IMG/VR virus record: IMGVR_UViG_3300011116_000547
Span: 1-59,636 of that record
Strand: one strand, 5' to 3'
DNA from: a virus
DNA length: 59,636 nt
Numbering within the stretch: the stretch's first letter is position 1; each line of letters starts with the position of its first letter. Both the position numbers and the translations under genes were made by a program. Positions 38,788-49,133 of the stretch are shown here, piece by piece. The notes beneath the pieces were generated by a model that ran no database searches, was not told the origin of the DNA, and saw only the letters and a list, made by a program, of their open reading frames with translations.

Positions 38788-38982
38788 ATGGATAAGAAAG
38801 AATATCATATAGATACAGAAACTGTTACAGTAATAAAGAATAAGAAAACAGGATATGTTTATAAAGATGAAGAAGAACTTAAAGCTGCAAACGTTGACCC
38901 TAATGATATTAGTCGTGATGTTGTAGTAAGAGTAACTAATAAAGGACTAGAATTGTTTAAGAAATTCATGAATGATAAATGA
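38788..38982 (+). CDS. Small acidic hypothetical protein
   Basis: Sixty-four residues. EYHIDTETVTVIKNKKTGYVYKDEEELKAANVDPNDI: strands then a short helix; ends LFKKFMNDK. It overlaps the glycosyltransferase start (ATGATAAATGA). I recall the KNKKTGxxYKdeEE phrase as frequent in marine phages. The function is unknown. Confidence 0.7.
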   Translation: MDKKEYHIDTETVTVIKNKKTGYVYKDEEELKAANVDPNDISRDVVVRVTNKGLELFKKFMNDK

Positions 38983-39911
38983 AACCTAGAGGTGGAACCG
39001 AATTACAATTTGAATTTTTAGAAAAACATGTATCTAAAGAATTATTAGATCAGGTACAGATTTGTACATCTGTTCCAGGTAAAGTTCCATTACATCCAAC
39101 TAAATTAAATATCCTTTGGCAAAAAAATTCATATGATCAACCAAATCTTGCGCCTTGGTTCAAGGACAAATCTAATCATGATAAATACGATTGGTATGTA
39201 TTTAACTCTCATTGGAACTATGAAAAGTTTAGATATTACTTTGATATTCCAACACATAAATCTATTGTCATTAAAAATGGGGTAGTGCCAATTGTACCAA
39301 GAACAAGACATGTTAAAGGTGAACCTATTAAATTAATATTTCATCCAACACCATGGAGAGGATTAAATGTAATATTAGCTGCAATGCAATTAGTTAAAAA
39401 TCCACTCGTTAGTTTAGATGTATATTCTTCAACACAAGTTTATGGTGATTCATTTAAAGAAGCTAATGATGATGTATATAAAGAATTATATGACCAGGCT
39501 AAAACATTACCTAATGTAAATTACATTGGTTATAAACCTCATGAATACATAAGAGAGAATTTACATAAATATCACATCTTTGCATTTCCAAGTATTTGGG
39601 AAGAGACATTTTGTATATCGGCACTTGAAGCAATGGCCGCTGGACTTTATTGTATAACCACGGACCTTGGAGCTCTTTATGAAACAGGAGCTGAGTTTAT
39701 AACATTCATTCCTTATGAAAAATCATTTACAAGTTTAGCGCATAAATTTGCATATGCAATTGATCATGCTGCAGACACGCTAGATCATCCTGCTATCAGA
39801 CAGCATTTAGATATGCAAATAGATTACACTAATAGATTCTATAATTGGAATAAAATTGGATATGCCTGGACTAACTTTTTAAAAGGAGCTCTTAATGCAA
39901 GATTCAAGTAA
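38979..39911 (+). CDS. Glycosyltransferase, GT4-like
   Basis: Protein of 310 residues. KPRGGTELQFEFLEKH (start) is the GG loop of GT-B enzymes, HPTPWRGLNVILAAMQLV (about 115-132) the conserved donor-site region, IGYKPHEYIRENLHKYHIFAFPSIWEETFCISALEAMAAGLYCITTD (about 185-231) the E-x7-E-type donor motif. A short N-terminal Rossmann lobe makes it smaller than cellular enzymes. It may glycosylate phage fibers, DNA or host surface; pairs with the next gene. Confidence 0.85.
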   Translation: MKPRGGTELQFEFLEKHVSKELLDQVQICTSVPGKVPLHPTKLNILWQKNSYDQPNLAPWFKDKSNHDKYDWYVFNSHWNYEKFRYYFDIPTHKSIVIKNGVVPIVPRTRHVKGEPIKLIFHPTPWRGLNVILAAMQLVKNPLVSLDVYSSTQVYGDSFKEANDDVYKELYDQAKTLPNVNYIGYKPHEYIRENLHKYHIFAFPSIWEETFCISALEAMAAGLYCITTDLGALYETGAEFITFIPYEKSFTSLAHKFAYAIDHAADTLDHPAIRQHLDMQIDYTNRFYNWNKIGYAWTNFLKGALNARFK

Positions 39912-40746
39912 ACCTATTTGGTTTAAGCAACCTGAAATAAAAACAGAAACCTCTACAAGTTTTAATTTTAAAAATACAAAGTTATTAATTGCAACTCCAG
40001 TACATTCTGATGTTTCTATTCATTACACAGAGTCTTTATTATCATTACAAGGAATGGGACATTCATTAGGTCTTAGTATGGATTTTTTATTATTAAAATC
40101 TTCTTTAGTTACACAGGGTAGAAATTTATGTGTTGCCAATTTTTTAGCAAAAGAAGAATATACACATTTACTTTTTATAGATGCAGATATTTCTTTTGAG
40201 CCTTCTCTTGTGGTTAAACTATTAAATTGTGATAAAGAAGTCATATCTATTCCCTATCCAATGAAAACTATTAATTGGAATAAAATACATCAAAGAATCA
40301 AAGAGAATATTAATGCAGATGAATTATCAAAGTCTGGTTTTACTTATCCAATAAAAGTAGAAGATCAAGAAAATATAACTGTAAAGAAAGGTATTATGGA
40401 AGTTACTCATTCTCCAACAGGATTTATGTTAATAAAAAAAGAAGCTATTAAAAAGATGATTGAACACTATCCTAATTTAAAGATTATTCAACCTACTATT
40501 ATGAATGGGGAACCTACAGAAAAAGATCATTTATGGAATTTTTTTGATACTTGGTTTGATGAAAAAACAAATAGATATTACGGAGAAGATTTTGCTTTTT
40601 GTCACAAGTTTACAAATATTGGTGGTAAATGTTATTGTTATATTGAAGATTTTATAACTCATGTGGGAGAATATCAGTTTTCTGGTAGATTTAAGGACGA
40701 ATTAATAAACACCAAAATTATTGACGAATCAGATAAAAACAAGTAA
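39895..40746 (+). CDS. Glycosyltransferase, GT-A fold
   Basis: Protein of 283 residues overlapping the previous gene by 17 bases. LLFIDADISFEPSLVVKLL gives the DxD metal/nucleotide-sugar motif (Asp-Ala-Asp), preceded by QGRNLCVANFLAK. HSPTGFMLIKKEAI and YGEDFAFCHKF supply the acceptor-loop and ED catalytic region typical of Anp1/GT2-like phage glycosyltransferases. It probably works with the GT4-like gene on a virion or surface glycan. Confidence 0.82.
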   Translation: MQDSSKPIWFKQPEIKTETSTSFNFKNTKLLIATPVHSDVSIHYTESLLSLQGMGHSLGLSMDFLLLKSSLVTQGRNLCVANFLAKEEYTHLLFIDADISFEPSLVVKLLNCDKEVISIPYPMKTINWNKIHQRIKENINADELSKSGFTYPIKVEDQENITVKKGIMEVTHSPTGFMLIKKEAIKKMIEHYPNLKIIQPTIMNGEPTEKDHLWNFFDTWFDEKTNRYYGEDFAFCHKFTNIGGKCYCYIEDFITHVGEYQFSGRFKDELINTKIIDESDKNK

Positions 40747-40797
40747 AGTCTACTGTTTTCAGGACTTTGTACCTGCCTTATTAACTATTATTAATTT

Positions 40798-42189
40798 ATG
40801 ACAATAGCAAGATCGCAAATGAATAGACAATTATATCAATTAGGTGGTGGCATAATGCAATTAAACAATGGCCAAGAACAACCTATATTTCCAAGACTAG
40901 AAACCCTAAGTCAAAACTTAGGTCAGGCAGAACAAACTCTTGGTGAACCTAGTAATCAATTTAATGCATCTTCTATAACAACTGCAATCACGGGTAGACC
41001 CCCTATGAATAGAGGTGGAGTTGCAAGTTTAGTTGATCGTGAAAAATATGGTTTAGGAAGTAAGATTAAAAAATTTGTAAGAAATATTATACCAAATGAA
41101 GTAGCTCAAGTTGCTTCAGTTGCAGCACCATTTGTTGCACCATTTAATCCAATACTTGCAGGAGCAATGGCAGGTCTTGGAAGTTTTGATAAAACAGGAA
41201 GAATAGGATCATCTTTATTAAGAGGTGGTTTAACTTATGCAGGAGGACAAGCTGCAAGATATCTTGGAGGGGCTGGACTTCAACAAGGCTTTAGTCCATT
41301 TGGTGGATTAGGAACAAATCCTTCTACTCTTTTAGGAGTACCTTATTCAAGTCCGATTGGACAACGAACAGGATTAGAATTGGGACAATTTTTTGAAAGC
41401 CCAGCTATGGAATTTACTACAGGTGATCAAACTGTTCAAAAACCAATTATGGAATTTACTACCGGTAGACAAGAGGGAATAGGAGAACAAATAGGAAAAA
41501 TATTTAGTCCAAGTTCAAATATTGATTTAGCAACAAGAGCTAGAACTGCCATGAATTTAACAGGTGATGTTATTAAAAATATATATACAGATCCTAGAAC
41601 AGGAAAAGTTGACTTTAGAGCAGTCATTTCTACTATTTCATTAGTGCCTAGTTATTTAGATGCTAAGAAAAAAGCTCAAGAAGCAGGTATACCACCAGAT
41701 CAATTTAATGAACAAGTTTTTAATCAAGAAAAAGAATTTTTTAGACAAAAATATGCATCAGCTACTTCAGACTCTGCTTTTGGATTAACAGCTCCAACAG
41801 GAAGAATTCCTGTAGCATCTATTCCAACGCCAGTAGTACAAGCAGCTGAAGGTGGATTAATGGATGATACTGGAGGAATATTAAGCATTAAACTAACACC
41901 AGCACAAGCTAAAGCAAAAGGTGGTATAATGGGTAGTGAGATACCTGTTAGACAAAATCCAGGTGGAATAACAGAATTGGACTTAAGAGCCAAAGGTGGA
42001 TATATTCCAGTTGGAATTAAAGAAAAAGCAGATGATGTTCCTGCTATGTTAAGTAAGAATGAATTCGTATTTACAGCAGATGCAGTAAGAGGTGCAGGTA
42101 ATGGAAATATTAACAAAGGCGCTCAAAAGATGTATAAGTTAATGAAGTCTTTAGAGAAAAAAGTTAAAAAAATTAAAAAGGTAGCATAA
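40798..42189 (+). CDS. Internal virion-like protein with repeated GG motifs
   Basis: Protein of 463 residues. It has a hydrophobic Gly/Ala-rich middle (about 100-170: VAAPFVAPFNPILAGAMAGLGSF), several x-GG-hydrophobic motifs (LGGGIM, NRGGVA, AEGGLM, AKGGIM, AKGGYI) and the ending VPAMLSKNEFVFTADAVRGAGNG followed by a Lys-rich tail. The last phrase recurs in marine phage structural genes known to me. It is likely an ejected internal protein. The stop overlaps the next start. Confidence 0.75.
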   Translation: MTIARSQMNRQLYQLGGGIMQLNNGQEQPIFPRLETLSQNLGQAEQTLGEPSNQFNASSITTAITGRPPMNRGGVASLVDREKYGLGSKIKKFVRNIIPNEVAQVASVAAPFVAPFNPILAGAMAGLGSFDKTGRIGSSLLRGGLTYAGGQAARYLGGAGLQQGFSPFGGLGTNPSTLLGVPYSSPIGQRTGLELGQFFESPAMEFTTGDQTVQKPIMEFTTGRQEGIGEQIGKIFSPSSNIDLATRARTAMNLTGDVIKNIYTDPRTGKVDFRAVISTISLVPSYLDAKKKAQEAGIPPDQFNEQVFNQEKEFFRQKYASATSDSAFGLTAPTGRIPVASIPTPVVQAAEGGLMDDTGGILSIKLTPAQAKAKGGIMGSEIPVRQNPGGITELDLRAKGGYIPVGIKEKADDVPAMLSKNEFVFTADAVRGAGNGNINKGAQKMYKLMKSLEKKVKKIKKVA

Positions 42190-43091
42190 TGGCAGAACCA
42201 CAAACAGTCATATCAAGACCGGCCCCGTACTTAGAAGCAGCTGGACAAAATTTTTTAGATTTATTAACAGCTAAAACTGGACAAGCTCCAACAGCTGAAC
42301 AACTAACAGCAATGTCACCACAGATTGCTGGACAAAATGTTTTAACACAAGCAGCACAACAAGCAGCCGCTACACAAGCTGGACTTGGTGCGTTAACCTT
42401 TGACCCTACTACAGGAGCAGTTACTGGAGCTGGAACAGGAACAGGTATTGCAGGCTATCAACCTTTCTTACAACAAGCACAAGCATATTCAGGACCAAGT
42501 GCATATCAACAATTTATGTCTCCATATCAACAAGACGTTATTAATACTACACTTGCTGAATTTGATAGACAAAGACAAATTCAACAAAGAAATATTCCAG
42601 CTGCAGCTATTGCACAAGGAGCTTTTGGTGGTGGTCGTGAAGGAGTTCAATTAGCAGAATTTGGTGCAGAGAGTTTAAGAAACAGAGCAGCATTACAAGC
42701 TCAGTTATTAGAACAAGGATTTGGTAAAGCTCAACAGGCTGCACAAACAGCTTTCTCTCAACAGCAACAACTTGCAGCATTACAACCGACTCTTGCTACA
42801 AGTGGAATTACACAACTAGGTGCTGCAGGAACACAAAACTTAGCTTATCAACAAGCACTGTTAGATGCACAAAGACAAGCTGCACAATTCGCTTATCAAG
42901 AACCATATCAAAGATTATCGGTGCTTGGTTCAGGAATAACTAGTTTATTAGCAGGACAACCTAGCGCTCCATATTCAACTCAAGTAACTCCAACAGGCGG
43001 AGCAGCTCAACAACAGCTTAGTCCTTTAAGTCAAGCTTTAGCTACTGCTGCTAACGTATACGGATTAGGTAGTATATTCGGAGGAAGATAA
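42189..43091 (+). CDS. Gln/Ala-rich internal virion-like protein
   Basis: Protein of 300 residues with about a fifth Gln and many Ala. PYLEAAGQNFLDLLTAKTG begins it, YQQFMSPYQQDVINTTLAEFDRQRQ is a characteristic stretch, and RNIPAAAIAQGAFGGGREGV follows. The helical Gln/Ala repeats suggest a membrane-active or coiled internal protein. ATG overlaps the upstream stop (TAATG). Confidence 0.77.
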   Translation: MAEPQTVISRPAPYLEAAGQNFLDLLTAKTGQAPTAEQLTAMSPQIAGQNVLTQAAQQAAATQAGLGALTFDPTTGAVTGAGTGTGIAGYQPFLQQAQAYSGPSAYQQFMSPYQQDVINTTLAEFDRQRQIQQRNIPAAAIAQGAFGGGREGVQLAEFGAESLRNRAALQAQLLEQGFGKAQQAAQTAFSQQQQLAALQPTLATSGITQLGAAGTQNLAYQQALLDAQRQAAQFAYQEPYQRLSVLGSGITSLLAGQPSAPYSTQVTPTGGAAQQQLSPLSQALATAANVYGLGSIFGGR

Positions 43092-43092
43092 A

Positions 43093-44601
43093 ATGTTTAA
43101 CGTATTTAAAAGACCAATGTTTAAATTAGGTGGTCAGGCTGATCAAGGATCAGGGATCATGTCTACTGTTGAACCTAGACAAAATTATATGTTTGGAAAC
43201 ATCGTTCAACCATTAACACCATTTCAAAGTACTTACACAGAACTTCCTGCTTATGCTATGAGCGGAAGAATAGGTTATGCTAATGGACCAGGACCAGTGC
43301 TTCCTGGAGCTAAGCAATCAACTATTCCTACATTTGGACAAAGAGAAGCTATTGAATCTTTATATGGAAAACAAAATATTGAAAACGCTTATCAAAAAGA
43401 AGTTCAAACATATATGGATAATATAAGAAATCTACAAGCAAGAACTGGAATGCTTTCACAAGATCCTGAGTCAGGAGGATTTATTCCTGGTGTTGAAAGA
43501 GACATTGGTAGAGCAGAAATAGAACTTGCAAAATTACAAAGTCCTGAAGGTAAAAGAGCTTTTGAAGCTAGAAAAGCACAAGAACTTAATAAAATTAGAA
43601 CAGAGGTTGGATTACCTAGTTTAGTTGTTAAAGAAGAACCTAAAGAAACTACTGGTGGAGACGACGTTGAAATAAAAGCTAAAGACTATGGAACTAAAGA
43701 AGGTAAGAAAACAGATCCAAGAGAAATAATTAAAGAAGAAGCAGATATGTTAAAAGGATTATTAAAAGATGAAGGATTAACTACAGCTGAAAATGCTTTA
43801 ATAGTTGCAAAAGCATTATCTACTCCTGGAGGATTTAACGCAAAAGTTCAAGCTGCTGCTGATCTAGCTCTTCCTATTTTAAGACAAAGATCTAAATTAG
43901 ATAGAGAAACAGTATTAGAAGCTTATAAAACATCTAAAGAAATTGAAAAAGCTAAAATAGCTGCAGGTAAGAGAAGTCCTACTCAAGAAATATTAGAAGA
44001 ATCTGTTCAAGCGCAATTAAGTGTAGCTAAAAAAACAAAAGATCCAGTTACAGGTGAAACTTTATATAATGGAAAAACAAAAGATCAAATAAGAAATCAA
44101 GTATACGCTGCTTACACTCAAAAAATACCTTATGCACAACAACAAGCTGCAGCTGCACAAATAGAAAAAGCTAAAGAAAATATTGCAAGAATAACGGAAG
44201 AAGCTGCAAAAAAACAAAAACAACCTGATCAAAAAGTGATTGATAAATACAAAAGAGATATTGAATTAGCAGAAAAACTTTTATCTGGTCAGTTATATGC
44301 AAAAGGTGGAAGAGTTAAAAAACAATTAGGTGGTATGAGTAATGAAACTGAAACAGATACTCAAACATCAGAAGTATTAGTAGATACTAATGTCGAGGGT
44401 GTTCCAGAAAAACCTGTTCAAAAATTAAGCTTTGAAGAAATTAGAACCAGACTTCCAAAAGAAATAACAGATGACATTGTTAGACTTATTGCAAACAGTG
44501 CGGAAGCATTACAAGATTTTTCTTACATAAGAACTCAACAAGATGTAAATGAATTTAATATTAAATATGGAGTTAATCTAGTATTACCTCAAGGCGCATA
44601 G
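43093..44601 (+). CDS. Internal virion-like protein with GG motifs
   Basis: Protein of 502 residues. FKRPMFKLGGQADQGSGIMSTVEPR opens with a GG motif, then helices, a Lys/Glu-rich coiled coil (about 350-400) and YAKGGRVKKQLGGMSN (about 403-418). C-terminal DITDDIVRLIANSAEALQDF-type helix and YGVNLVLPQ end it. Likely part of the ejection or tail-tip complex together with neighbours. Confidence 0.75.
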   Translation: MFNVFKRPMFKLGGQADQGSGIMSTVEPRQNYMFGNIVQPLTPFQSTYTELPAYAMSGRIGYANGPGPVLPGAKQSTIPTFGQREAIESLYGKQNIENAYQKEVQTYMDNIRNLQARTGMLSQDPESGGFIPGVERDIGRAEIELAKLQSPEGKRAFEARKAQELNKIRTEVGLPSLVVKEEPKETTGGDDVEIKAKDYGTKEGKKTDPREIIKEEADMLKGLLKDEGLTTAENALIVAKALSTPGGFNAKVQAAADLALPILRQRSKLDRETVLEAYKTSKEIEKAKIAAGKRSPTQEILEESVQAQLSVAKKTKDPVTGETLYNGKTKDQIRNQVYAAYTQKIPYAQQQAAAAQIEKAKENIARITEEAAKKQKQPDQKVIDKYKRDIELAEKLLSGQLYAKGGRVKKQLGGMSNETETDTQTSEVLVDTNVEGVPEKPVQKLSFEEIRTRLPKEITDDIVRLIANSAEALQDFSYIRTQQDVNEFNIKYGVNLVLPQGA

Positions 44602-44610
44602 GAGTAGGCT

Positions 44611-47600
44611 ATGGCAACTTTTGATATATTTAATATAAAAGACGAAGAAGAAGAGAGTCTACAACCTGGAAGTATTGGAAATATTTTTGGAAGAGATTCT
44701 TCTGATGAAATATTACAACCTAGAGGATCTCCAACATTTACTGATTATCTTAGTGATACATTTTTTCAAGGACCAGCAAGAGGTGCTGGATTAGCAGCAA
44801 AAGCAATCTCTCAATTAGTTGCATCTGGTATTGATATTATTTTTGATACCGATACAGTAAATGGATTAGAAAATTTTTTTAGTGAAGGTTTTTTTAAAAT
44901 ACCTGAAACACAAACTACACTAGGAGATATTACAGCTACATTAGTTCAATACGGAGTTCCAGGTGGTGCAGCTACTAAAATAGCTCCCCTTATCCCTGGA
45001 TTAAAAGGTTTAAGTACTTTTACAAGATTAGATGCGATACCTAGTATTGCAGGTAAGGCAGGAGAAATAGCAAGAAGAGCTGGATACTTTGGAGCAATAG
45101 GTGGAGCAACTGATTTTGTAGTTTCTGATCCTGAAACAAATAAAACTCTTGCAGAACAACTTGATATTATAGAAGGGTATCAAGGTGAGGATTTAAAAGG
45201 TAGAGAAAAAGCAATTGAGTTAATTAAAAGTAAATTAAAATTTGGAGCAGAAGGTGCAACGATTGCAGGAGCAATTCCATTACTTCCTGTAGCAGGAACA
45301 TTAGGTTTTAGATATGGATTAAAACCAGCCGGTACTGCTTTAGCTTATGTTGGTGACAAAACAATAAGAGCTGTTGATTATTCTGTTATAAATCCAATAG
45401 GATCACTTATAGCTGGTAGAAAAATAGCTAATATTGATGTGCCTAAGCTTATTCCCAAAGCAATAGAAAAAATACAAAGTGGAATGGATGTCGTTGGTGA
45501 AAAAGCTGTTAAATTATTATTACCACCAAAAGACACTGCGTTAGGTAAAACTATAGACAATTCAATAGCTAAATTTAAAGAGTGGTTTACTAGTAATGGT
45601 GGTGTTAGACCAGAGTTTCTTGGTTTAAGGAACCAAATATTTAACAATGCAGATGTTAGGGGAAGAAATGCATTTAATACCTTCGCAGCTTTAAACAAAA
45701 CTTTAGAAGAAAATATAATTGGTAAATATTATAAAATTTTTAATGGAGGGGAATCTCAACAAATAATAAAACTAGAACAAAGTAAATTATTAGATTATTT
45801 TAATAACAATGGAATTATAACTCCAGTATCAAAAAAGAAAATACAAATTGATCCTGTAACAGGTGAAAAAAAAGTGATCTTTGAAAAAGATCCAATAACA
45901 GGTAAGAGATTAATTGAATACAAATATGAAGAAAGTGAAATTACTAAAGAAATATTAAAATCATTAGATCCTAATGTTTCTAAAGATGTAAAAGAATATG
46001 CAAAACAATTAAAACAACAGCTGTTGGATATACAGGCAGAACTAAGACCTTATATAAAAGGAGGTGATGTAAAACAAGAATTTGTAAATTATTTAGGAAC
46101 TTCTTTTAAACAAACATTGGCTTCTTTTAATAATGCTAGATTTAAATTTGATCCATTAAGAGAAAAAGCAGTAATTAATTTTTTTAAAGATGAATGGTTG
46201 TTAAGAGCACAAGATGCAAGAAAACCTGTTTTAGCTAAACTATCAAAGGAAAATAAAATTAACGAAGATGTTTTTACTAATATAAAAAATAAAAATGGAA
46301 CTATTAATGAAATATTAGAAGTTAATAAAAATAATTTAAACAATTTTAATAAAAAATATAATTTAGATTTAGATATTAAAAGTGTTGATGATTTTAAAAA
46401 AGCACTTACCGAAACAGCTGAAAATAGAGTTAGACAAATAAAAGCAGCTGCAATAGGAACTGACATAGATCCAAAAACTGTTTTTGGTAAAATATCTACA
46501 CAACTTGATATTAAAGGAAAAGAATCAATAACTAGTTTAAATAAACTTTATAATAAAATTGAAAGTTTAGGTGGTAAAGGAAAAACTAATTTAAGTTCTA
46601 TTGTTGATTATTTATCTATACCAAAAGGGGCTGAAGCTACTGTAAGAGGTAAAAAAGTTGCTATTCCAGATTCTGATTATAGTACAGGAATTTTAGGTAG
46701 TATTTTATTTTTAAATAAACAGGAAGCTTATAGAAGATTTTTTGATTCTTTAATTAAATTAAATGATAATTTACCAGTTGGTAAAAAATTAATTTATACA
46801 GCCGATGAAGCAGTTGAGTTTGTAAATACAGAGAATTTAAAAAATATAACTTTTAAAAATAAAGAATTTGCAGAGAATGTATATGATGTTAAATTATTAA
46901 AAGGTGGTAAACTAGATGAGACTACAAACGAAATAATTGGAAAATATCAAGCAAGACCAGAAATAGTAAATGCTTTAAGAGGAACTGATGCGGTATTTTC
47001 TGGATTATACGATAGTTCTCTTTACGCTAATTTCATGAAATTAAAAGCAGTAGCTCAAGTTGGAGGAACAATATTTTCTCCAGTAGCTCAAGTAAGAAAC
47101 GTAACCGGTAACGCATTTATTGCATTAGTTAATGGTTTATATGGAGGATCAACTTCTTTAAAAGATAGTTTTAAAATCATAACGCAAGACATATTTAAAG
47201 GAGCAAAAATAAATCCAAAAGCACTTCAAGATAAAATTGATGATTTAGTAAGAAGAGGGATCATTGATCAAAACGTTCAAGTTCAAGAATTAAAACAATT
47301 ATTTGATCAAGCTAATAAAGGTAAGATTAGTTTAGAAACTTTTATGAATAATGAGTACGTTAAAAAAGCAATTGATATTTATCAAGGTGCCGATAGTGGT
47401 TGGAAAATATTTGCAGATTCTTTTTATCAAGATGCATTTAAAACAGCTTTAAGATCTGGAGATCCTTCTTTATTAAAAAAAGGAACAAAAGCTTATGATG
47501 ATTTTATGAGAGAAACTAAAGATTGGTATAGAACAGTTGCAAAACAAGAGTTTGATCCTACTAATTATTTAACAGGATTAGAAAAAACTCCACAAGATAT

Positions 47601-49131
47601 AGTTGGTGAAATGTCTTCGTTTTTAGTTAGAAACACTATGCCTACTTACAGTCAAGTTCCTAAAGCAGTAAGAGGACTTAGAAATTTACCTATTGGTAAC
47701 TTCGTATCTTTTCCAGCAGAAATACTTAGAAATAGTGCAAACATAATTGCTATTGGAGCAAGAGAACTTACAAGTACAAATCCATTTATTAGACAAATGG
47801 GAGCAAGAAGATTAATGGGAGCTGCCGCTGGATTTGGAGGATTAGGATATACTGTTCAAAAAACAGCAGAAGCTTTGACAGGTGTAGATGAAGAAAAAAT
47901 GGAAGCTTATCAAAGATCATTTGCTCCATCTTATCAAAAAAATTCAACATTAGTTCCAGTTACTACGATAGATGAAAATGGTAATTTTAAATATTATAAT
48001 TTTTCTTACACTAATCCATATGACACTTTATTAAGACCAATTAATGCAGTTTTAAATGCATTTGCTGATGGATCATTAAATAATGAAAGTGTTGATAAAA
48101 TAATAATGAACGCATTGTTCGGAGCACCAGGTGCAGGAAGATCTGGAGCAATTGGAGAATTCTTTTCACCTTTCGTTGATGAATCTATTGGAACAGAAAG
48201 AGTGTTTGATATTATTGCAAGAGGTGGAGTAAAAAGAGAAGGTGGTAAAGTTTTTTACCCTCAAGATGATATTAACACTGTTATTTCAAAAAGTATTCAA
48301 CATATTGCAGGTGGTATTGTACCAGGAGCTGTTAGATCTGCACAAAGAATATGGGAAGGTGCTACAGGTAAATTTACAGACGCAGGAACAATAAGAGACA
48401 TGGGAACAGAATTTACTGCAATAACTACAGGAGTTAGAATTGAAGATGCAAAACCATTTGCAAGTATGCCATTTATTGTTACTTCTTATAATAAAGATAA
48501 ACAAAATGTAGATAAAAAATTTGCGGAAATAGCTTATAGACCTTCTGTTACTGCAGAGCAAAGATTAGATGCATATAGAAATTATTTAGTTGAAGCTTAT
48601 GATTCTCAAAATAGAATGTACCAAGTAATACAAGACGGAATTAAGATAGGTCTTGATGAAAGGGATTTAAAAGAAATTGTTCAAAATAGATTAAATAATA
48701 AAAAAGAAACGGAGTCTTTATTTAATGGAATATATAAAGTTCCAACTTATAATGAAAAAGCATTTGATTCTATGATTAAAAGATTAGAAAGAGAAAATCC
48801 ATCTGCTGCAATAAAAGTTGATGAACAAGTAAATACAATTAAAGAAATATTTAATGATTTAAATAGGACATTTCAAAACTTTGATTTAGGTGGTTCAAAA
48901 GATAATTTTGAAAATATTATAGATAGAGAATTAACTCCTGGTGTTAGAGAAATAAGAAGACAACCTCAAACTATTAATTTAGTACCTACTGGCTCTTCTT
49001 CAAGAGTACCTGGAGTTCCTTTTACTATAAATACTCCTCCTGTTTCAGCTAATATAGTAAATGCTAATCAACAACAGCAACAACCACAAACATTTGGAGA
49101 ACGATTTGCTCTCCTATTCCCAAGAGGTTAA
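44611..49131 (+). CDS. Large internal virion (ejection) protein
   Basis: Protein of 1506 residues, the largest gene here. The N-terminal region has hydrophobic stretches (about 105-125, GDITATLVQYGVPGG; and 200-250). Long Lys/Asn-rich helical regions follow, and residues 820-1060 contain hydrophobic Gly-rich segments (AVAQVGGTIFSPVAQVRNVTG). The C-terminus has Pro/Gln-rich ending. Its size and end-of-operon position fit T7 gp16-like or N4-like ejected proteins. No lysozyme motif identified. Confidence 0.78.
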   Translation: MATFDIFNIKDEEEESLQPGSIGNIFGRDSSDEILQPRGSPTFTDYLSDTFFQGPARGAGLAAKAISQLVASGIDIIFDTDTVNGLENFFSEGFFKIPETQTTLGDITATLVQYGVPGGAATKIAPLIPGLKGLSTFTRLDAIPSIAGKAGEIARRAGYFGAIGGATDFVVSDPETNKTLAEQLDIIEGYQGEDLKGREKAIELIKSKLKFGAEGATIAGAIPLLPVAGTLGFRYGLKPAGTALAYVGDKTIRAVDYSVINPIGSLIAGRKIANIDVPKLIPKAIEKIQSGMDVVGEKAVKLLLPPKDTALGKTIDNSIAKFKEWFTSNGGVRPEFLGLRNQIFNNADVRGRNAFNTFAALNKTLEENIIGKYYKIFNGGESQQIIKLEQSKLLDYFNNNGIITPVSKKKIQIDPVTGEKKVIFEKDPITGKRLIEYKYEESEITKEILKSLDPNVSKDVKEYAKQLKQQLLDIQAELRPYIKGGDVKQEFVNYLGTSFKQTLASFNNARFKFDPLREKAVINFFKDEWLLRAQDARKPVLAKLSKENKINEDVFTNIKNKNGTINEILEVNKNNLNNFNKKYNLDLDIKSVDDFKKALTETAENRVRQIKAAAIGTDIDPKTVFGKISTQLDIKGKESITSLNKLYNKIESLGGKGKTNLSSIVDYLSIPKGAEATVRGKKVAIPDSDYSTGILGSILFLNKQEAYRRFFDSLIKLNDNLPVGKKLIYTADEAVEFVNTENLKNITFKNKEFAENVYDVKLLKGGKLDETTNEIIGKYQARPEIVNALRGTDAVFSGLYDSSLYANFMKLKAVAQVGGTIFSPVAQVRNVTGNAFIALVNGLYGGSTSLKDSFKIITQDIFKGAKINPKALQDKIDDLVRRGIIDQNVQVQELKQLFDQANKGKISLETFMNNEYVKKAIDIYQGADSGWKIFADSFYQDAFKTALRSGDPSLLKKGTKAYDDFMRETKDWYRTVAKQEFDPTNYLTGLEKTPQDIVGEMSSFLVRNTMPTYSQVPKAVRGLRNLPIGNFVSFPAEILRNSANIIAIGARELTSTNPFIRQMGARRLMGAAAGFGGLGYTVQKTAEALTGVDEEKMEAYQRSFAPSYQKNSTLVPVTTIDENGNFKYYNFSYTNPYDTLLRPINAVLNAFADGSLNNESVDKIIMNALFGAPGAGRSGAIGEFFSPFVDESIGTERVFDIIARGGVKREGGKVFYPQDDINTVISKSIQHIAGGIVPGAVRSAQRIWEGATGKFTDAGTIRDMGTEFTAITTGVRIEDAKPFASMPFIVTSYNKDKQNVDKKFAEIAYRPSVTAEQRLDAYRNYLVEAYDSQNRMYQVIQDGIKIGLDERDLKEIVQNRLNNKKETESLFNGIYKVPTYNEKAFDSMIKRLERENPSAAIKVDEQVNTIKEIFNDLNRTFQNFDLGGSKDNFENIIDRELTPGVREIRRQPQTINLVPTGSSSRVPGVPFTINTPPVSANIVNANQQQQQPQTFGERFALLFPRG

Positions 49132-49133
49132 TC

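Noticed and set aside
44611-49131. Tape measure protein
   Set aside because: Length would fit, but there are no tail tube, tail chaperone or baseplate genes around, and the gene groups with internal-virion-like proteins. A siphovirus cannot be fully excluded.
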